A stretch of DNA of 64,000 nucleotides from Micromonospora olivasterospora (lineage in GTDB: Bacteria; Actinomycetota; Actinomycetes; Mycobacteriales; Micromonosporaceae): contig NZ_VLKE01000001.1 of the NCBI RefSeq assembly GCF_007830265.1, positions 3,100,001-3,164,000 on the forward strand, given 5' to 3'. Position 1 is the first letter of the stretch, and each line of letters opens with the position of its first letter. The notes beneath the pieces are model-generated. The model did no database searches and was not told where the DNA came from. It worked only from the letters and a program-made list of their open reading frames with translations. Positions 34,745 to 44,014 of the stretch are shown here, in pieces. The position numbers and the translations under genes are program-made.

Positions 34745-35178
34745 TGGCCACGGTCAAGCTCTCGTTCTCGCCCGCGCCGGTGCACGTCCGCACCGCCCGG
34801 CTGGTCGGCGTCGCGGTGGCCCGCCGCGCCGGCGTCCGCGAGGACCTGCTCGACGAGGTGCGCCTGGCCATCGGCGAGGCCTGCACCCGGGCGGTCGCGC
34901 TGCACCGGCAGTACCACCTGTCCGACCCGGTGCTCGTGGAGATGTCCGACACCGGCGCGTACGCGGTGCGCGTGGTGGACCGGGCGCCGATCGAGGCCGG
35001 CATCGGCCTGGCCGCGCTGGACGCCGACCAGCTCGCCAACGAGTCGCTCAACGAGGACGACCTCACCACCGGCGTCGGGTTCGCCCTGCTCGCCGGCTTC
35101 GTCGAGGACCTCCAGGTGCGCCCCGTCGACGAGGGCGTCGGGACCGAGGTCCGGATGGTCTGGCCGGTGGGCCGCTGA
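34744..35178 (+). CDS. RsbW-like anti-sigma factor (BldG partner)
   Basis: A 144-residue GHKL-type ATP-binding protein: the N-box region DLLDEVRLAIGEACTRAV and the later GVGFALLAGFVEDLQ. This is an atypical, short kinase fold like the SCO3548 product, expected to phosphorylate BldG and bind sigma factors. It is translationally coupled to bldG. Its stop codon is in a 20-bp tandem repeat. Confidence 0.88.
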   Translation: MATVKLSFSPAPVHVRTARLVGVAVARRAGVREDLLDEVRLAIGEACTRAVALHRQYHLSDPVLVEMSDTGAYAVRVVDRAPIEAGIGLAALDADQLANESLNEDDLTTGVGFALLAGFVEDLQVRPVDEGVGTEVRMVWPVGR

Positions 35179-35250
35179 CCCCTCGCCCAGCCCGCTGACC
35201 CCTCGCTCAGCCCGCTGACCCCTCGCTCAATCCGCTGATCCGCCGCTCAG
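35172..35250. repeat. 20-bp tandem repeat across a stop codon
   Basis: About four units of CCGCTGACCCCTCGCTCAGC; the first contains the stop codon of the anti-sigma gene, so every unit carries a TGA. Confidence 0.85.
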
Positions 35251-35278
35251 GCCGCGTCCGTCGCTTGGGACGCGGCCT
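35249..35278 (+). terminator. Terminator of the bldG operon
   Basis: Perfect 11-bp stem AGGCCGCGTCC/GGACGCGGCCT with an 8-base loop, followed by GTTCGT. The rest of the gap to hppA (35279-35546) holds no gene and presumably the hppA promoter; a low-GC patch (TATATCAGATTCTTTTTCG) is at 35298-35316. Confidence 0.8.
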
Positions 35279-35546
35279 GTTCGTCGTGCCGGGCCCTATA
35301 TCAGATTCTTTTTCGTAACACAGCGACGAAGATCATTGAGACACGGTGACCCCTGCGTGTGACCTCCGACACTACCGAGGGCTACAGTACGCGGGTTGTC
35401 AGCAAGTGATCCTTCCCGCACCCAGCGGGTATGGGTGTTCATCGCTGGTCCGCTGGGGTGGGTTGGCGCGCTTGCTCGTCCGCATCCAGGCGCCGGGCGG
35501 TGCGTCTCCACCGGCCGGCGCGAGTGTTCGGTACAGGAGGACACAG

Positions 35547-37895
35547 ATGTCCGGGACCTTGGCCGCCGACGGCGGCGCACTGTCCCTTTCCGGAGCCAAC
35601 GTGACGTACGTCGTCATCGCCGCGGTCCTCGCGCTGGTGGCACTCGTCTTCGCCGCCGCCTTGACCAAGGCCGTGCTGGCAGCCGGCAAGGGCACCACCA
35701 ACATGCAGGAGATCTCCGGGGCGGTACAGGAGGGGGCCTCGGCCTACCTGCTCCGGCAGTTCAGGACACTCGCGATCTTCGTCGTGATCGCCGTGGTGCT
35801 GCTGTTCCTGCTGCCGGTGCACGACACCGACGGCAGCGAGATCGCGGTGAAGATCGGTCGGTCCGCCTTCTTCGTGGTGGGCGCCCTGTTCAGCGCGTTC
35901 ATCGGCGGCGCCGGCATGTGGCTGGCCACCCGCGCGAACCTGCGGGTCGCCGCCGCGGCCCGGGAGCGGGAAGGCGGGCGGGAGGCCGCCATGCGGATCG
36001 CCTTCCGCACCGGCGGCGTGGTCGGCTTCCTCACCGTCGGCCTCGGCCTGTTCGGCGCGGCGCTGGTCGTCCTGCTCTACCGGGGCGACGCCCCGACCGT
36101 GCTGGAGGGCTTCGGCTTCGGCGCCGCCCTGCTGGCGATGTTCATGCGGGTCGGCGGCGGCATCTTCACCAAGGCCGCCGACGTGGGCGCCGACCTGGTC
36201 GGCAAGGTCGAGCAGGGCATCCCGGAGGACGACCCGCGCAACGCCGCCACCATCGCCGACAACGTGGGTGACAACGTCGGCGACTGCGCCGGCATGGCCG
36301 CCGACCTCTTCGAGTCGTACGCGGTCACCCTGGTCGCCGCGCTGATCCTCGGCCGCGCCGCGTTCGGCGAGGAGGGCCTGGTCTTCCCGCTGATCGTCTC
36401 CGGAATCGGCGCGATCATCGCCATCATCGGCGTGTTCATCACCCGGCTGCGCGCCTCGGACCGCTCCGGCCTGACCGCGATCAACCGGGCCTTCTACGCC
36501 TCCGCGATCGTCTCGGCGGTGCTGGTGGCCGTGGCCACGTACGCGTACCTGCCGGCGACCTTCGCCGAGCTCGAGGGCGGGCTGACCGACGTCAGCGAGA
36601 ACCCGCGGGTCGTGGCCATCGGCGCGGTGGTCATCGGCATCGTGCTGGCCGCCGCGATCCAGGCGCTGACCGGGTACTTCACCGAGACCAACCGGCGCCC
36701 GGTGCAGGACATCGGCAAGAGCTCGCAGACCGGCGCCGCGACCGTCATCCTCGCCGGCATCAGCGTCGGCCTGGAGTCGGCCGTCTACTCGGCGCTGCTG
36801 ATCGGCGCGGGCGTCTTCGGTGCGTTCCTGCTCGGCGGCAGCTCCATCACGCTGTCGCTGTTCGCCGTGGCGCTGGCCGGCACCGGCCTGCTCACCACCG
36901 TCGGCGTGATCGTCGCGATGGACACCTTCGGCCCGATCTCCGACAACGCGCAGGGTGTGGCCGAGATGTCCGGCGACATCGACGAGCACGGCGCCCGGAC
37001 GCTCACCGAGCTGGACGCGGTCGGCAACACCACCAAGGCGATCACCAAGGGCATCGCCATCGCCACCGCCGTCCTCGCGGCGACCGCGCTGTTCGGCTCG
37101 TACACCGACACCCTGCGGACGGCGTACTCCGACGCGGGCGTCGCGGACGTGGGCACGGAGATCCTCAACTCGCTCAACGTGGCGAACCCGCGCAACCTGG
37201 TCGGCCTGATCATCGGCGCGGCCGTGGTCTTCCTCTTCTCCGGCCTGGCCATCAACGCGGTGTCCCGCTCGGCCGGTGCCGTGGTGATGGAGGTCCGCCG
37301 GCAGTTCCGCGAGTTGCCCGGGATCATGGACCGCACCCAGCGCCCCGAGTACGGCAAGGTCGTCGACATCTGCACTCGGGACGCGCAGCGCGAGCTGATG
37401 ACCCCCGGCCTGCTGGCCATCCTCGCCCCGATCGCGGTCGGCTTCGGCCTCGGGCCGGGCGCGCTGGCGGCGTACCTGGCCGGGGCGATCGGCGCGGGCA
37501 CCCTGATGGCGGTGTTCCTGGCCAACTCCGGTGGCGCCTGGGACAACGGCAAGAAGCTCGTCGAGGACGGCGCGTACGGCGGCAAGGGCTCCGACTCGCA
37601 CGCCGCCACCGTCATCGGCGACACCGTCGGCGACCCGTTCAAGGACACCGCCGGCCCGGCGATCAACCCGCTGATCAAGGTGATGAACCTGGTTTCGCTG
37701 CTGATCGCGCCGGCCGTCGTGGCCTGGAGCGTGGGCGACGACAAGAACACCGGCCTGCGGGTGGGCATCGCGGTGGTGGCCGCGCTGGTCATCGTCGCGG
37801 CGGTGGTGTTCAGCAAGCGCAAGGAGGTCGCCATGGGCGACTCCGACGGCACCGGCACCACCGCTGGCAAGCGGCAGGAGACGGTCGGCGCCTGA
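35547..37895 (+). CDS. hppA: Membrane-bound proton-pumping pyrophosphatase, K+-independent type
   Basis: A 782-residue integral membrane enzyme with about 15-16 helices that couples PPi hydrolysis to proton export. The substrate motif DVGADLVGKVEQGIPEDDPRN and the DNVGDNVGDCAGMAADLFE region are intact, as is the C-terminal DNGKKLVEDG and DTVGDPFKDTAGP. GNTTKAITKG carries Lys497 where K+-dependent enzymes have Ala, so it should be K+-independent. AGGAGG lies six bases before the ATG. Its own promoter region precedes it. Confidence 0.96.
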   Translation: MSGTLAADGGALSLSGANVTYVVIAAVLALVALVFAAALTKAVLAAGKGTTNMQEISGAVQEGASAYLLRQFRTLAIFVVIAVVLLFLLPVHDTDGSEIAVKIGRSAFFVVGALFSAFIGGAGMWLATRANLRVAAAAREREGGREAAMRIAFRTGGVVGFLTVGLGLFGAALVVLLYRGDAPTVLEGFGFGAALLAMFMRVGGGIFTKAADVGADLVGKVEQGIPEDDPRNAATIADNVGDNVGDCAGMAADLFESYAVTLVAALILGRAAFGEEGLVFPLIVSGIGAIIAIIGVFITRLRASDRSGLTAINRAFYASAIVSAVLVAVATYAYLPATFAELEGGLTDVSENPRVVAIGAVVIGIVLAAAIQALTGYFTETNRRPVQDIGKSSQTGAATVILAGISVGLESAVYSALLIGAGVFGAFLLGGSSITLSLFAVALAGTGLLTTVGVIVAMDTFGPISDNAQGVAEMSGDIDEHGARTLTELDAVGNTTKAITKGIAIATAVLAATALFGSYTDTLRTAYSDAGVADVGTEILNSLNVANPRNLVGLIIGAAVVFLFSGLAINAVSRSAGAVVMEVRRQFRELPGIMDRTQRPEYGKVVDICTRDAQRELMTPGLLAILAPIAVGFGLGPGALAAYLAGAIGAGTLMAVFLANSGGAWDNGKKLVEDGAYGGKGSDSHAATVIGDTVGDPFKDTAGPAINPLIKVMNLVSLLIAPAVVAWSVGDDKNTGLRVGIAVVAALVIVAAVVFSKRKEVAMGDSDGTGTTAGKRQETVGA

Positions 37896-38093
37896 GTGGT
37901 GACGCAGCGGGCTCCCGGTCGGCGCGACGCCGGCCGGGAGCCTCGCCTGCCCGGACCCGGGACACCCTGGCGCACCCACGGCGACGGAACGCCAGCTCAC
38001 GGGACCGGACGCCGGCCGCCCTGCCGGGCCGTGGCGCGGGCGGCGGCAAACCGACCGGTGGCGCATCCGCGCGGAGGCCGTACGCTGCAACGC

Positions 38094-38636
38094 ATGCGCA
38101 CGTGCCGGGCGGCGACCGCCGGAAGACTCACGGCGGTTCTCGCGACGCTCGTCGTCACGCTGGCCGGCTGCGGTGGCGGTCCCAGCCCGCGGGCGTGGGC
38201 GGCATCCGTCTGCGAGGCGCTCACCCCCTGGCGGGCGGAGATCAACAAGCTGACCAGCAGCACCCAGCAGCAGATGACCGCGCAGACCATCCCCGCGCAG
38301 GCCAAGGAGAACCTGGTGCGACTCTTCGCCGGGGCGGAGCAGGCCAGCGAGAGGGCCCGGCGCCAGGTCGACGAGGCGGGCGTCCCCGAGACCGACCACG
38401 GCGAGGAGATCTCCCGGGGCTTCCAGACGTCGCTCGGCAAGGTCCGCGACGCGTACGGGCGGGCGCGGGCCACCATCAGCAAGCTGAGCATCAGCGAGCC
38501 CAGCGCCTTCTACGACGGCGTGCGCGCCGCCGTGGAGACCCTCAACAAGGAGTACGACGCCAGCGCGCTGGACACCAGCCGGCTCAACTCCGAGGAACTC
38601 AAGCAGGCCTTCGACGAGGTCCCGGAGTGCCGCTGA
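38094..38636 (+). CDS. Secreted lipoprotein of unknown function
   Basis: A 180-residue protein with a lipoprotein signal: basic N-terminus, hydrophobic LTAVLATLVVTLA and lipobox LAGC with Cys near residue 26. The mature part is helical and polar, like many small actinomycete lipoproteins. It overlaps the next gene by 10 bp. Confidence 0.8.
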   Translation: MRTCRAATAGRLTAVLATLVVTLAGCGGGPSPRAWAASVCEALTPWRAEINKLTSSTQQQMTAQTIPAQAKENLVRLFAGAEQASERARRQVDEAGVPETDHGEEISRGFQTSLGKVRDAYGRARATISKLSISEPSAFYDGVRAAVETLNKEYDASALDTSRLNSEELKQAFDEVPECR

Positions 38637-39433
38637 CGCCCCCCGACAGACTTCCCGACCCGGTCCGGCAGCTGTCGCTGTTCGGGGCCGAGGCGGCGGA
38701 CCCGTCCGTCGCCGACCTGGCCGGCCTGCTCGCCGGCCCGGGGGAGGTGCTCCGGATGGGCGGCACCGCGCGGCTGATGGTGGTGGTGGACGCCGGATGG
38801 CGGGTGCACGTGCTCGTCGCCGAACTGGCCCGACGGGGGCTGGCCGCGACCTGGGAGGCGACGGAGGACCAGCGGCACCTGGTGCGCACCTCGTACGCCA
38901 GCACGCTGGCCCCGTTGGCGCTGGCCTGGGTGGGCCACTCCACCGCCGTGGAGCCCGCTCCCACCGGGCCCTCCGCCCCGGCCGCCGTGGAGCCTGCCCC
39001 GGCCGCCGTGGAGCCTGCCCCGGCCGCCGTGGAGCCCGCCCCCGTCGCCGTGGAGCCTGCCCCCGTCGCCGTGGAGCCCGCCCCGGCCGCCGGGCCCTCC
39101 GCTCCCGCCGTGGGGCTCGATCTCGCCGGGCCGGTGAAGCGGCCGCCCGCCGGGTTCCACCTCAACGGGCGGCGGCTGCGGCTCTGGCTGGCCGCCGCCG
39201 GGGCGGCCGACCCGCCCGGGTTCCTGCTCCGGCTCGGCCCGGCAGACGAGGCCGGCTGGGAGCCGGTCGGCGCCGCGCTGGCCGCCATCGGCCTGCCGGC
39301 GGTCCTGGTCGACCCCGACGAGCGCGGCCCCGCGTACCGGATCGCCGGTCGTCGCCGGCTGGCCCGGCTCGCCGACCTCGTCGGCGACCGCCCGCCCGCC
39401 GCGCCCGCCGCGGACTGGCCCACCCACGCCTGA
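38627..39433 (+). CDS. Conserved hypothetical protein with VEPAP repeats
   Basis: A 268-residue protein in two halves (a region 10-105 with MVVVDAGWRVHVLVAELARRGL, and 160-260 with FLLRLGPADEAGWEPVGAALAAIGLPAVLV) joined by a linker of about six VEPAPxA repeats. The linker comes from 21-bp tandem units at about 38944-39090. The GTG start follows GAGG and overlaps the lipoprotein gene. It is a conserved neighbour of topA in actinomycetes; function unknown. Confidence 0.7.
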   Translation: MPLTPPDRLPDPVRQLSLFGAEAADPSVADLAGLLAGPGEVLRMGGTARLMVVVDAGWRVHVLVAELARRGLAATWEATEDQRHLVRTSYASTLAPLALAWVGHSTAVEPAPTGPSAPAAVEPAPAAVEPAPAAVEPAPVAVEPAPVAVEPAPAAGPSAPAVGLDLAGPVKRPPAGFHLNGRRLRLWLAAAGAADPPGFLLRLGPADEAGWEPVGAALAAIGLPAVLVDPDERGPAYRIAGRRRLARLADLVGDRPPAAPAADWPTHA

Positions 39434-39500
39434 CCGGCCGCGCACCGGCCCACGCCTGACCGGCCGCACACCGGCCCACGCCTGACCGGCCACGCACCGG
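39423..39500. repeat. 26-bp tandem repeat across a stop codon
   Basis: Three near-identical 26-bp units (39423-39448, 39449-39474, 39475-39500) beginning CCCACGCCTGACCGGCC. The first unit holds the stop codon of the preceding gene. The remaining gap to topA (39501-39907) shows no gene; it should hold the topA promoter, which I could not place. Confidence 0.9.
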
Positions 39501-39907
39501 CCCGCGGCCCGGCGGCGCCCCGGCCCGGCGCGCCGCTGGGCTGGCCGCCGACGGGCGCCGGCCGAGGGCCGCCCGTCGACCGGTCCCGGCCCGGCTGTCC
39601 GATGCGGGACACTGGGCAGCCGGTTCGGGGGCGAAAACGGGCTGGTGGGCCCTCGGTCGAGGGGACGTCATCGTCACGGTGGCCTGCTTGAGACCCTACC
39701 CAGGGTGTACGGTGGCGCCGTCCGGCATGACCATCGCCGGTGCGGCGTGGGGTGGGCGTCGCACTTGGGGCGGTTTGCCGCCCGCGAAACCCGAATCGCG
39801 GGCGGCGCGTTACGTTGGACATCCGGACCGCCGGCGGTTCCGGCGGACCGCGGGTGGTCCGTGCCCGGAATCGGCCGGCCACGAGCAGGAGTGAGGTCGC
39901 AGGAGAC

Positions 39908-42739
39908 GTGCCGAGCAACCCCAGGACCACCCGTCTGGTCATCGTCGAGTCACCGGCGAAGGCCAAGACGATCTCGGGCTACCTTGGCCCGGGGTACGTC
40001 GTGGAGGCCAGCTTCGGGCACGTCCGCGACCTGCCGCGCAACGCCGCCGACGTGCCCGCCAAGTACAAGGGCGAGCCGTGGGCCCGGCTCGGCGTGGACG
40101 TCGACAACGGCTTTCACGCCCTCTACGTGGTCTCGCCCGACCGCAAGCAGCAGATCAGCAAGCTGACCAAGCTGGCCAAGGAGGTCGACGAGATCCTCCT
40201 CGCCACGGACGAGGACCGCGAGGGCGAGGCGATCGCCTGGCACCTGGTCGAGACGCTGAAGCCCAAGGTGCCGGTCAAGCGGATGGTCTTCCACGAGATC
40301 ACCAAGCCGGCGATCCAGGCGGCGGTGGCCAACCCGCGGGAGATCGACCGGGACCTGGTCGACGCCCAGGAGGCCCGGCGCATCCTCGACCGGCTCTACG
40401 GCTACGAGGTCTCTCCCGTGCTGTGGAAGAAGGTCATGCCGAAGCTGTCGGCGGGCCGGGTGCAGTCCGTGGCGACCCGGATCGTGGTTGAGCGGGAGCG
40501 CCAGCGGATGGCGTTCCGCACCGCCGAGTACTGGGACATCCTGGCCACCCTGTCCGTGGTGAACCGGGGTGAGGGGCCGCGCAGCTTCAACGCCACCCTG
40601 GTCGCCCTGAACGGCGACCGGATCGCCACCGGCAAGGACTTCGAGCCGACCACCGGCCGGGTGAAGGCCGGCGCCGGGGTGGTGCACCTCGACGAGGGTG
40701 GGGCGCGCGGGCTCGCCGCCCGGTTGCAGGGGCGGCCGTTCGCCGTCACCCGGGTGGAGGAGAAGCCCTACCGCCGGCGCCCGTACGCGCCGTTCATCAC
40801 CTCCACCCTCCAGCAGGAGGCCGCCCGCAAGCTGCGGTTCTCGTCGCAGCAGACGATGCGCACCGCGCAGCGGCTGTACGAGAACGGCTACATCACCTAT
40901 ATGCGTACCGACTCGGTGAATCTGTCGGAGACCGCCATCGCGGCGGCTCGCCGGCAGATCGCCGAGCTGTACGGCGAGCGCAGCGTGCCGCCGGAGCCGC
41001 GCCGCTACACCGGCAAGGTGAAGAACGCCCAGGAGGCACACGAGGCGATCCGTCCGGCGGGGGACAACTTCCGCACCCCGGGCGAGGTGGCCAAGGAGCT
41101 GTCCGAGGAGGAGAACCGGCTCTACGAGCTGATCTGGCGGCGTACCATCGCCTCGCAGATGACCGACGCGGTCGGCTCCAGCGTCTCGGTGCGCATCCGC
41201 GCGGTCTCCTCGGCCGGCGAGGAGGCCGACTTCGGCGCGACCGGCAAGACGATCACCGACCCCGGCTTCCTGCGCGCGTACGTCGAGTCCAGCGACGACG
41301 AGAACGCCGAGGCCGAGGACGCCGAGCGTCGGCTGCCCAACCTGGTCAAGGACCAGCCGCTGACCGCCGACGAGCTGGCCGCGCAGGGCCACCACACCCA
41401 GCCGCCGTCGCGGTACACCGAGGCGTCGCTGGTCAAGGCCCTGGAGGAGCTGGGCATCGGCCGCCCGTCCACGTACGCGTCGATCATGCAGACCATCCAG
41501 GACCGCGGGTACGTCTCCAAGCGCGGCCAGGCGCTGATCCCGTCCTTCCTGGCGTTCGCGGTGATCGGCCTGCTGGAGCGGCACTACCCCCGGCTGGTCG
41601 ACTACAACTTCACCGCCAGCATGGAGAACGAGCTGGACGAGATCGCCGGGGGCGACCACGCCGCCGTCGACTTCCTCACCGCGTTCTACTTCGGCAGCAC
41701 CAACGGCGCCGGCGACCAGGCCATCGCCCGCTCCGGTGGGCTCAAGAAGCTGGTCACCGAGAACGTGAGCGAGATCGACGCGCGCAGCGTCAACTCGATC
41801 CCGCTGTTCACCGACTCCGAGGGGCGCGAGGTCGTCGTCCGGGTCGGGCGCTACGGGCCGTACCTCCAGCGGAGCGTGCCCGGCGAGGAGCCGGCGGCGC
41901 ACGCCGAGGGCGAGGAGGGCGGCACTCCCGGCGACCGGGCGCCGATCCCCGAGGGGCTGGCCCCCGACGAGCTGACCCGGGAGAAGGTGCACGAGCTGTT
42001 CCTCGGCGGGGGCGGCGAGCGCAAGCTCGGCGACGACCCGGCGACGGGGGAGCCGATCGTGCTCAAGTCCGGCCGGTTCGGCCCGTACGTGGCCAGCGGC
42101 GAGCGGAAGTCCTCGCTGCTGCGTTCGCAGTCGCCGGACACGCTCACCCTCGACCAGGCGCTGCGGCTGCTCAGCCTGCCCCGGCTGGTCGGGGTGGCCC
42201 CGGACGGCGTCGAGATCTTCGCGAACAACGGCCGGTACGGCCCGTACGTCAAGCGCGGTGACGAGTTCCGGTCGCTGGACTCGGAAGAGAAGATGTTCAC
42301 CGTCACGCTGGACGAGGCGCTGGCCCTGCTGGCCGCCCCGAAGACCCGCCAGCGTCGGGCCGCCGCGCCGCCGCTGCGGGAGCTGGGCGCCGACCCGCTG
42401 ACCGAGAAGCCGCTGGTGATCAAGGACGGCCGGTTCGGCCCGTACGTCACCGACGGCGAGACCAATGCGTCGCTGCGCCGGGGGCAGACGCCGGAGGCGC
42501 TGAGCATCGAGGAGGCCTCCGAGATGCTCGCCGAGAAGCGCGCGAAGGGCCCGGCGCCGCGGAAGAAGGCGGCGGCGAAGAAGACGACGGCCAAGAAGAC
42601 CACGGCGGCGAAGAAGACCACGGCGGCGAAGAAGACGACCGCCACGAAGTCCACGGCCGCGAAGTCCACTGCGACGAAGGCGACCGCGACGAAGGCGACC
42701 AAAGCGGCGCCGAAGAAGGCTGCCCGGGCCAGCGAGTAG
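39908..42739 (+). CDS. topA: DNA topoisomerase I
   Basis: A 943-residue type IA topoisomerase that relaxes negative supercoils. The TOPRIM domain (LVIVESPAKAKTI, and ATDEDREGEAIAWHL) and the catalytic Tyr331 in ITYMRTDS are present. The C-terminal region has four GR(Y/F)GPY repeats typical of actinobacterial TopA and ends in a Lys/Ala/Thr-rich tail (repeats of AAKKTT) that binds DNA and sustains processivity. The GTG at 39908 was chosen because homology begins a few residues later; the AGGAG is only two bases away, which is unusually close. Confidence 0.96.
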   Translation: MPSNPRTTRLVIVESPAKAKTISGYLGPGYVVEASFGHVRDLPRNAADVPAKYKGEPWARLGVDVDNGFHALYVVSPDRKQQISKLTKLAKEVDEILLATDEDREGEAIAWHLVETLKPKVPVKRMVFHEITKPAIQAAVANPREIDRDLVDAQEARRILDRLYGYEVSPVLWKKVMPKLSAGRVQSVATRIVVERERQRMAFRTAEYWDILATLSVVNRGEGPRSFNATLVALNGDRIATGKDFEPTTGRVKAGAGVVHLDEGGARGLAARLQGRPFAVTRVEEKPYRRRPYAPFITSTLQQEAARKLRFSSQQTMRTAQRLYENGYITYMRTDSVNLSETAIAAARRQIAELYGERSVPPEPRRYTGKVKNAQEAHEAIRPAGDNFRTPGEVAKELSEEENRLYELIWRRTIASQMTDAVGSSVSVRIRAVSSAGEEADFGATGKTITDPGFLRAYVESSDDENAEAEDAERRLPNLVKDQPLTADELAAQGHHTQPPSRYTEASLVKALEELGIGRPSTYASIMQTIQDRGYVSKRGQALIPSFLAFAVIGLLERHYPRLVDYNFTASMENELDEIAGGDHAAVDFLTAFYFGSTNGAGDQAIARSGGLKKLVTENVSEIDARSVNSIPLFTDSEGREVVVRVGRYGPYLQRSVPGEEPAAHAEGEEGGTPGDRAPIPEGLAPDELTREKVHELFLGGGGERKLGDDPATGEPIVLKSGRFGPYVASGERKSSLLRSQSPDTLTLDQALRLLSLPRLVGVAPDGVEIFANNGRYGPYVKRGDEFRSLDSEEKMFTVTLDEALALLAAPKTRQRRAAAPPLRELGADPLTEKPLVIKDGRFGPYVTDGETNASLRRGQTPEALSIEEASEMLAEKRAKGPAPRKKAAAKKTTAKKTTAAKKTTAAKKTTATKSTAAKSTATKATATKATKAAPKKAARASE

Positions 42740-42752
42740 CGGCGCTACAGCG

Positions 42753-42805
42753 AATCTTGGTACGGGATCGGTCCCTCCCTCCGGGGGCGGAACCGTACCA
42801 AGATT
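42753..42805 (+). terminator. Terminator of topA
   Basis: Perfect 13-bp arms AATCTTGGTACGG and CCGTACCAAGATT with a 27-base GC-rich loop, 14 bases past the topA stop. The gap to the next gene holds nothing else. Confidence 0.8.
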
Positions 42806-42975
42806 GGATACCCGGCCAGCCGGACGTCGACGTAGCGGCGGCGGCCGGCCGCGTCGCGCCGGACTGTCTGCCTTGACGAAGCCACGACCGGCTCGCCCCA
42901 GGTTTGAACCACACGCCGCCGGCCGGCACCCCGTGGTCTGGGGTGCCGGCCGGCGGCTGTTCGGCTGTGTGTGGG

Positions 42976-43578
42976 TCAGCTGTTCCAGTGCTGGGCGACG
43001 AGGTCGGCGGCCTGCTGCTCCCACTGCGCGTACGCGTCCGGGTACGCCGAGACCTGCACGGTCTGCGCGGCCTGGGTCAGGGGCATGTCCTGCCACCCGT
43101 CGACCTGCTTGAGGCCCTTGAGGAATGCGGTGGTGGAGTACTCGGGGTCGGTGATCTGCTCCGGGGTGCCCCAACCCGAGGACGGCCGCTGCTGGAACAG
43201 ACCCAGCGAGTCGTGGTCGTTGGCGTCGCCCAGGTGGCCCAGGTTCTCCAGCTTCGACTCCTGCAGGCTGGTGGCGATCGAGATCACCGCGGCCCGCTCG
43301 GGCAGGCCGGCCTTCTTCGTCGCGGCGATGATCGCCTTCGCGTTGCCGGTCTGCTCGTCGTCGAGGGTGAGGTGTGACTGTGCGCCCTGCGCGCCGTGCG
43401 GGATCAGCTTGCTGGCGTCGGGCTTGTCGCCCTGCACCACGGCCACGGCGACGGGCTTGCCCTGCACCGGGGTCTCGGCGTGGGCGGCGGTGGCGTGCAG
43501 GGGGCCGGCGGCCAGACCACCGGCGAAGGCCAGACCGGCGATACCGAGAACGCTCTTACGCAGCAGCATCGTGTTCAT
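42976..43578 (-). CDS. Secreted lysozyme-like (transglycosylase-type) protein
   Basis: A 200-residue exported protein. The ATG at 43578 has GGAG nine bases upstream. Signal peptide to AHA near residue 33; then a helical domain with ISIATSLQESKLENL, DSLGLFQQRPSSGWG and a late YPDAYAQWEQQAADLV helix. The ES...SLGLFQQRPSSGWG pattern is that of lysozyme-superfamily domains found in actinomycete cell-wall enzymes, with the Glu in QESK as likely catalytic residue. Confidence 0.8.
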   Translation of the reverse strand: MNTMLLRKSVLGIAGLAFAGGLAAGPLHATAAHAETPVQGKPVAVAVVQGDKPDASKLIPHGAQGAQSHLTLDDEQTGNAKAIIAATKKAGLPERAAVISIATSLQESKLENLGHLGDANDHDSLGLFQQRPSSGWGTPEQITDPEYSTTAFLKGLKQVDGWQDMPLTQAAQTVQVSAYPDAYAQWEQQAADLVAQHWNS

Positions 43579-43605
43579 GATCGAAAGCTCCATTCGGGGG
43601 TCGAC

Positions 43606-43644
43606 GCACACCACCGGCCGGGGGGACTGACTGGGGTGGTGTGC
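43606..43644 (-). promoter_or_regulatory. 5' leader hairpin of the lysozyme-like gene
   Basis: Perfect 10-bp arms GCACACCACC/GGTGGTGTGC with a 19-base loop, ending about 13 bases before the ribosome site in the minus-strand transcript. It may control translation or stability. The rest of 43645-43944 shows no gene. Confidence 0.5.
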
Positions 43645-43944
43645 GAGCACCGTCAGGCGCTCGAAGAAGGGGGAGAAGACTCTGCCCGGTGCGACCGCGG
43701 GGCGCGGGGTGCCTCGTCGCGGCGCCCGGGAACCATGTCCAACGACCGGCGGCCCACCATCATTCCGGGCTGGGGCCACCCCGCCTCACATCAGGCGGGC
43801 GGCCTTCCTCGGCCGTGCGTCAGGGTGTAACGCCCCCGCCCCGGCGACGATTCCGCCCCCACGATGCCGCCGGTCACACCCGGACACCCCACCGAACCGG
43901 ACATCCGAGGCGAATCAGCGCACCCGGGGCGGGTGATCCACTCC

Positions 43945-43965
43945 ATGCCGCCGACATGGCGGCAT
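43945..43965 (-). terminator. Probable terminator of the sugar-lactone oxidase gene
   Basis: ATGCCGCC-GACAT-GGCGGCAT is a perfect 8-bp stem 49 bases past the minus-strand stop at 44015. Confidence 0.55.
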
Positions 43966-44014
43966 CCCGCACGCTGGACGCCCCAATGTCACCGACATGG
44001 CGGGATCATCCAAG

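Noticed and set aside
39680..39720. topA promoter with TTGAGA and TACGGT hexamers
   Set aside because: The hexamers are only 14 bases apart, too close for a normal promoter.
39950..43174. Very long open frame (over 1,000 codons) antisense to topA, and similar ones at 76-2796, 35439-38399, 45449-49726 and 58935-61703
   Set aside because: They mirror codon bias of the real genes on the other strand, have Arg/Gly/His-rich low-complexity translations and no ribosome sites or recognisable domains.
43579..43940. c-di-AMP (ydaO-type) riboswitch upstream of the lysozyme-like gene
   Set aside because: The expected conserved core could not be found; only a simple hairpin is visible.
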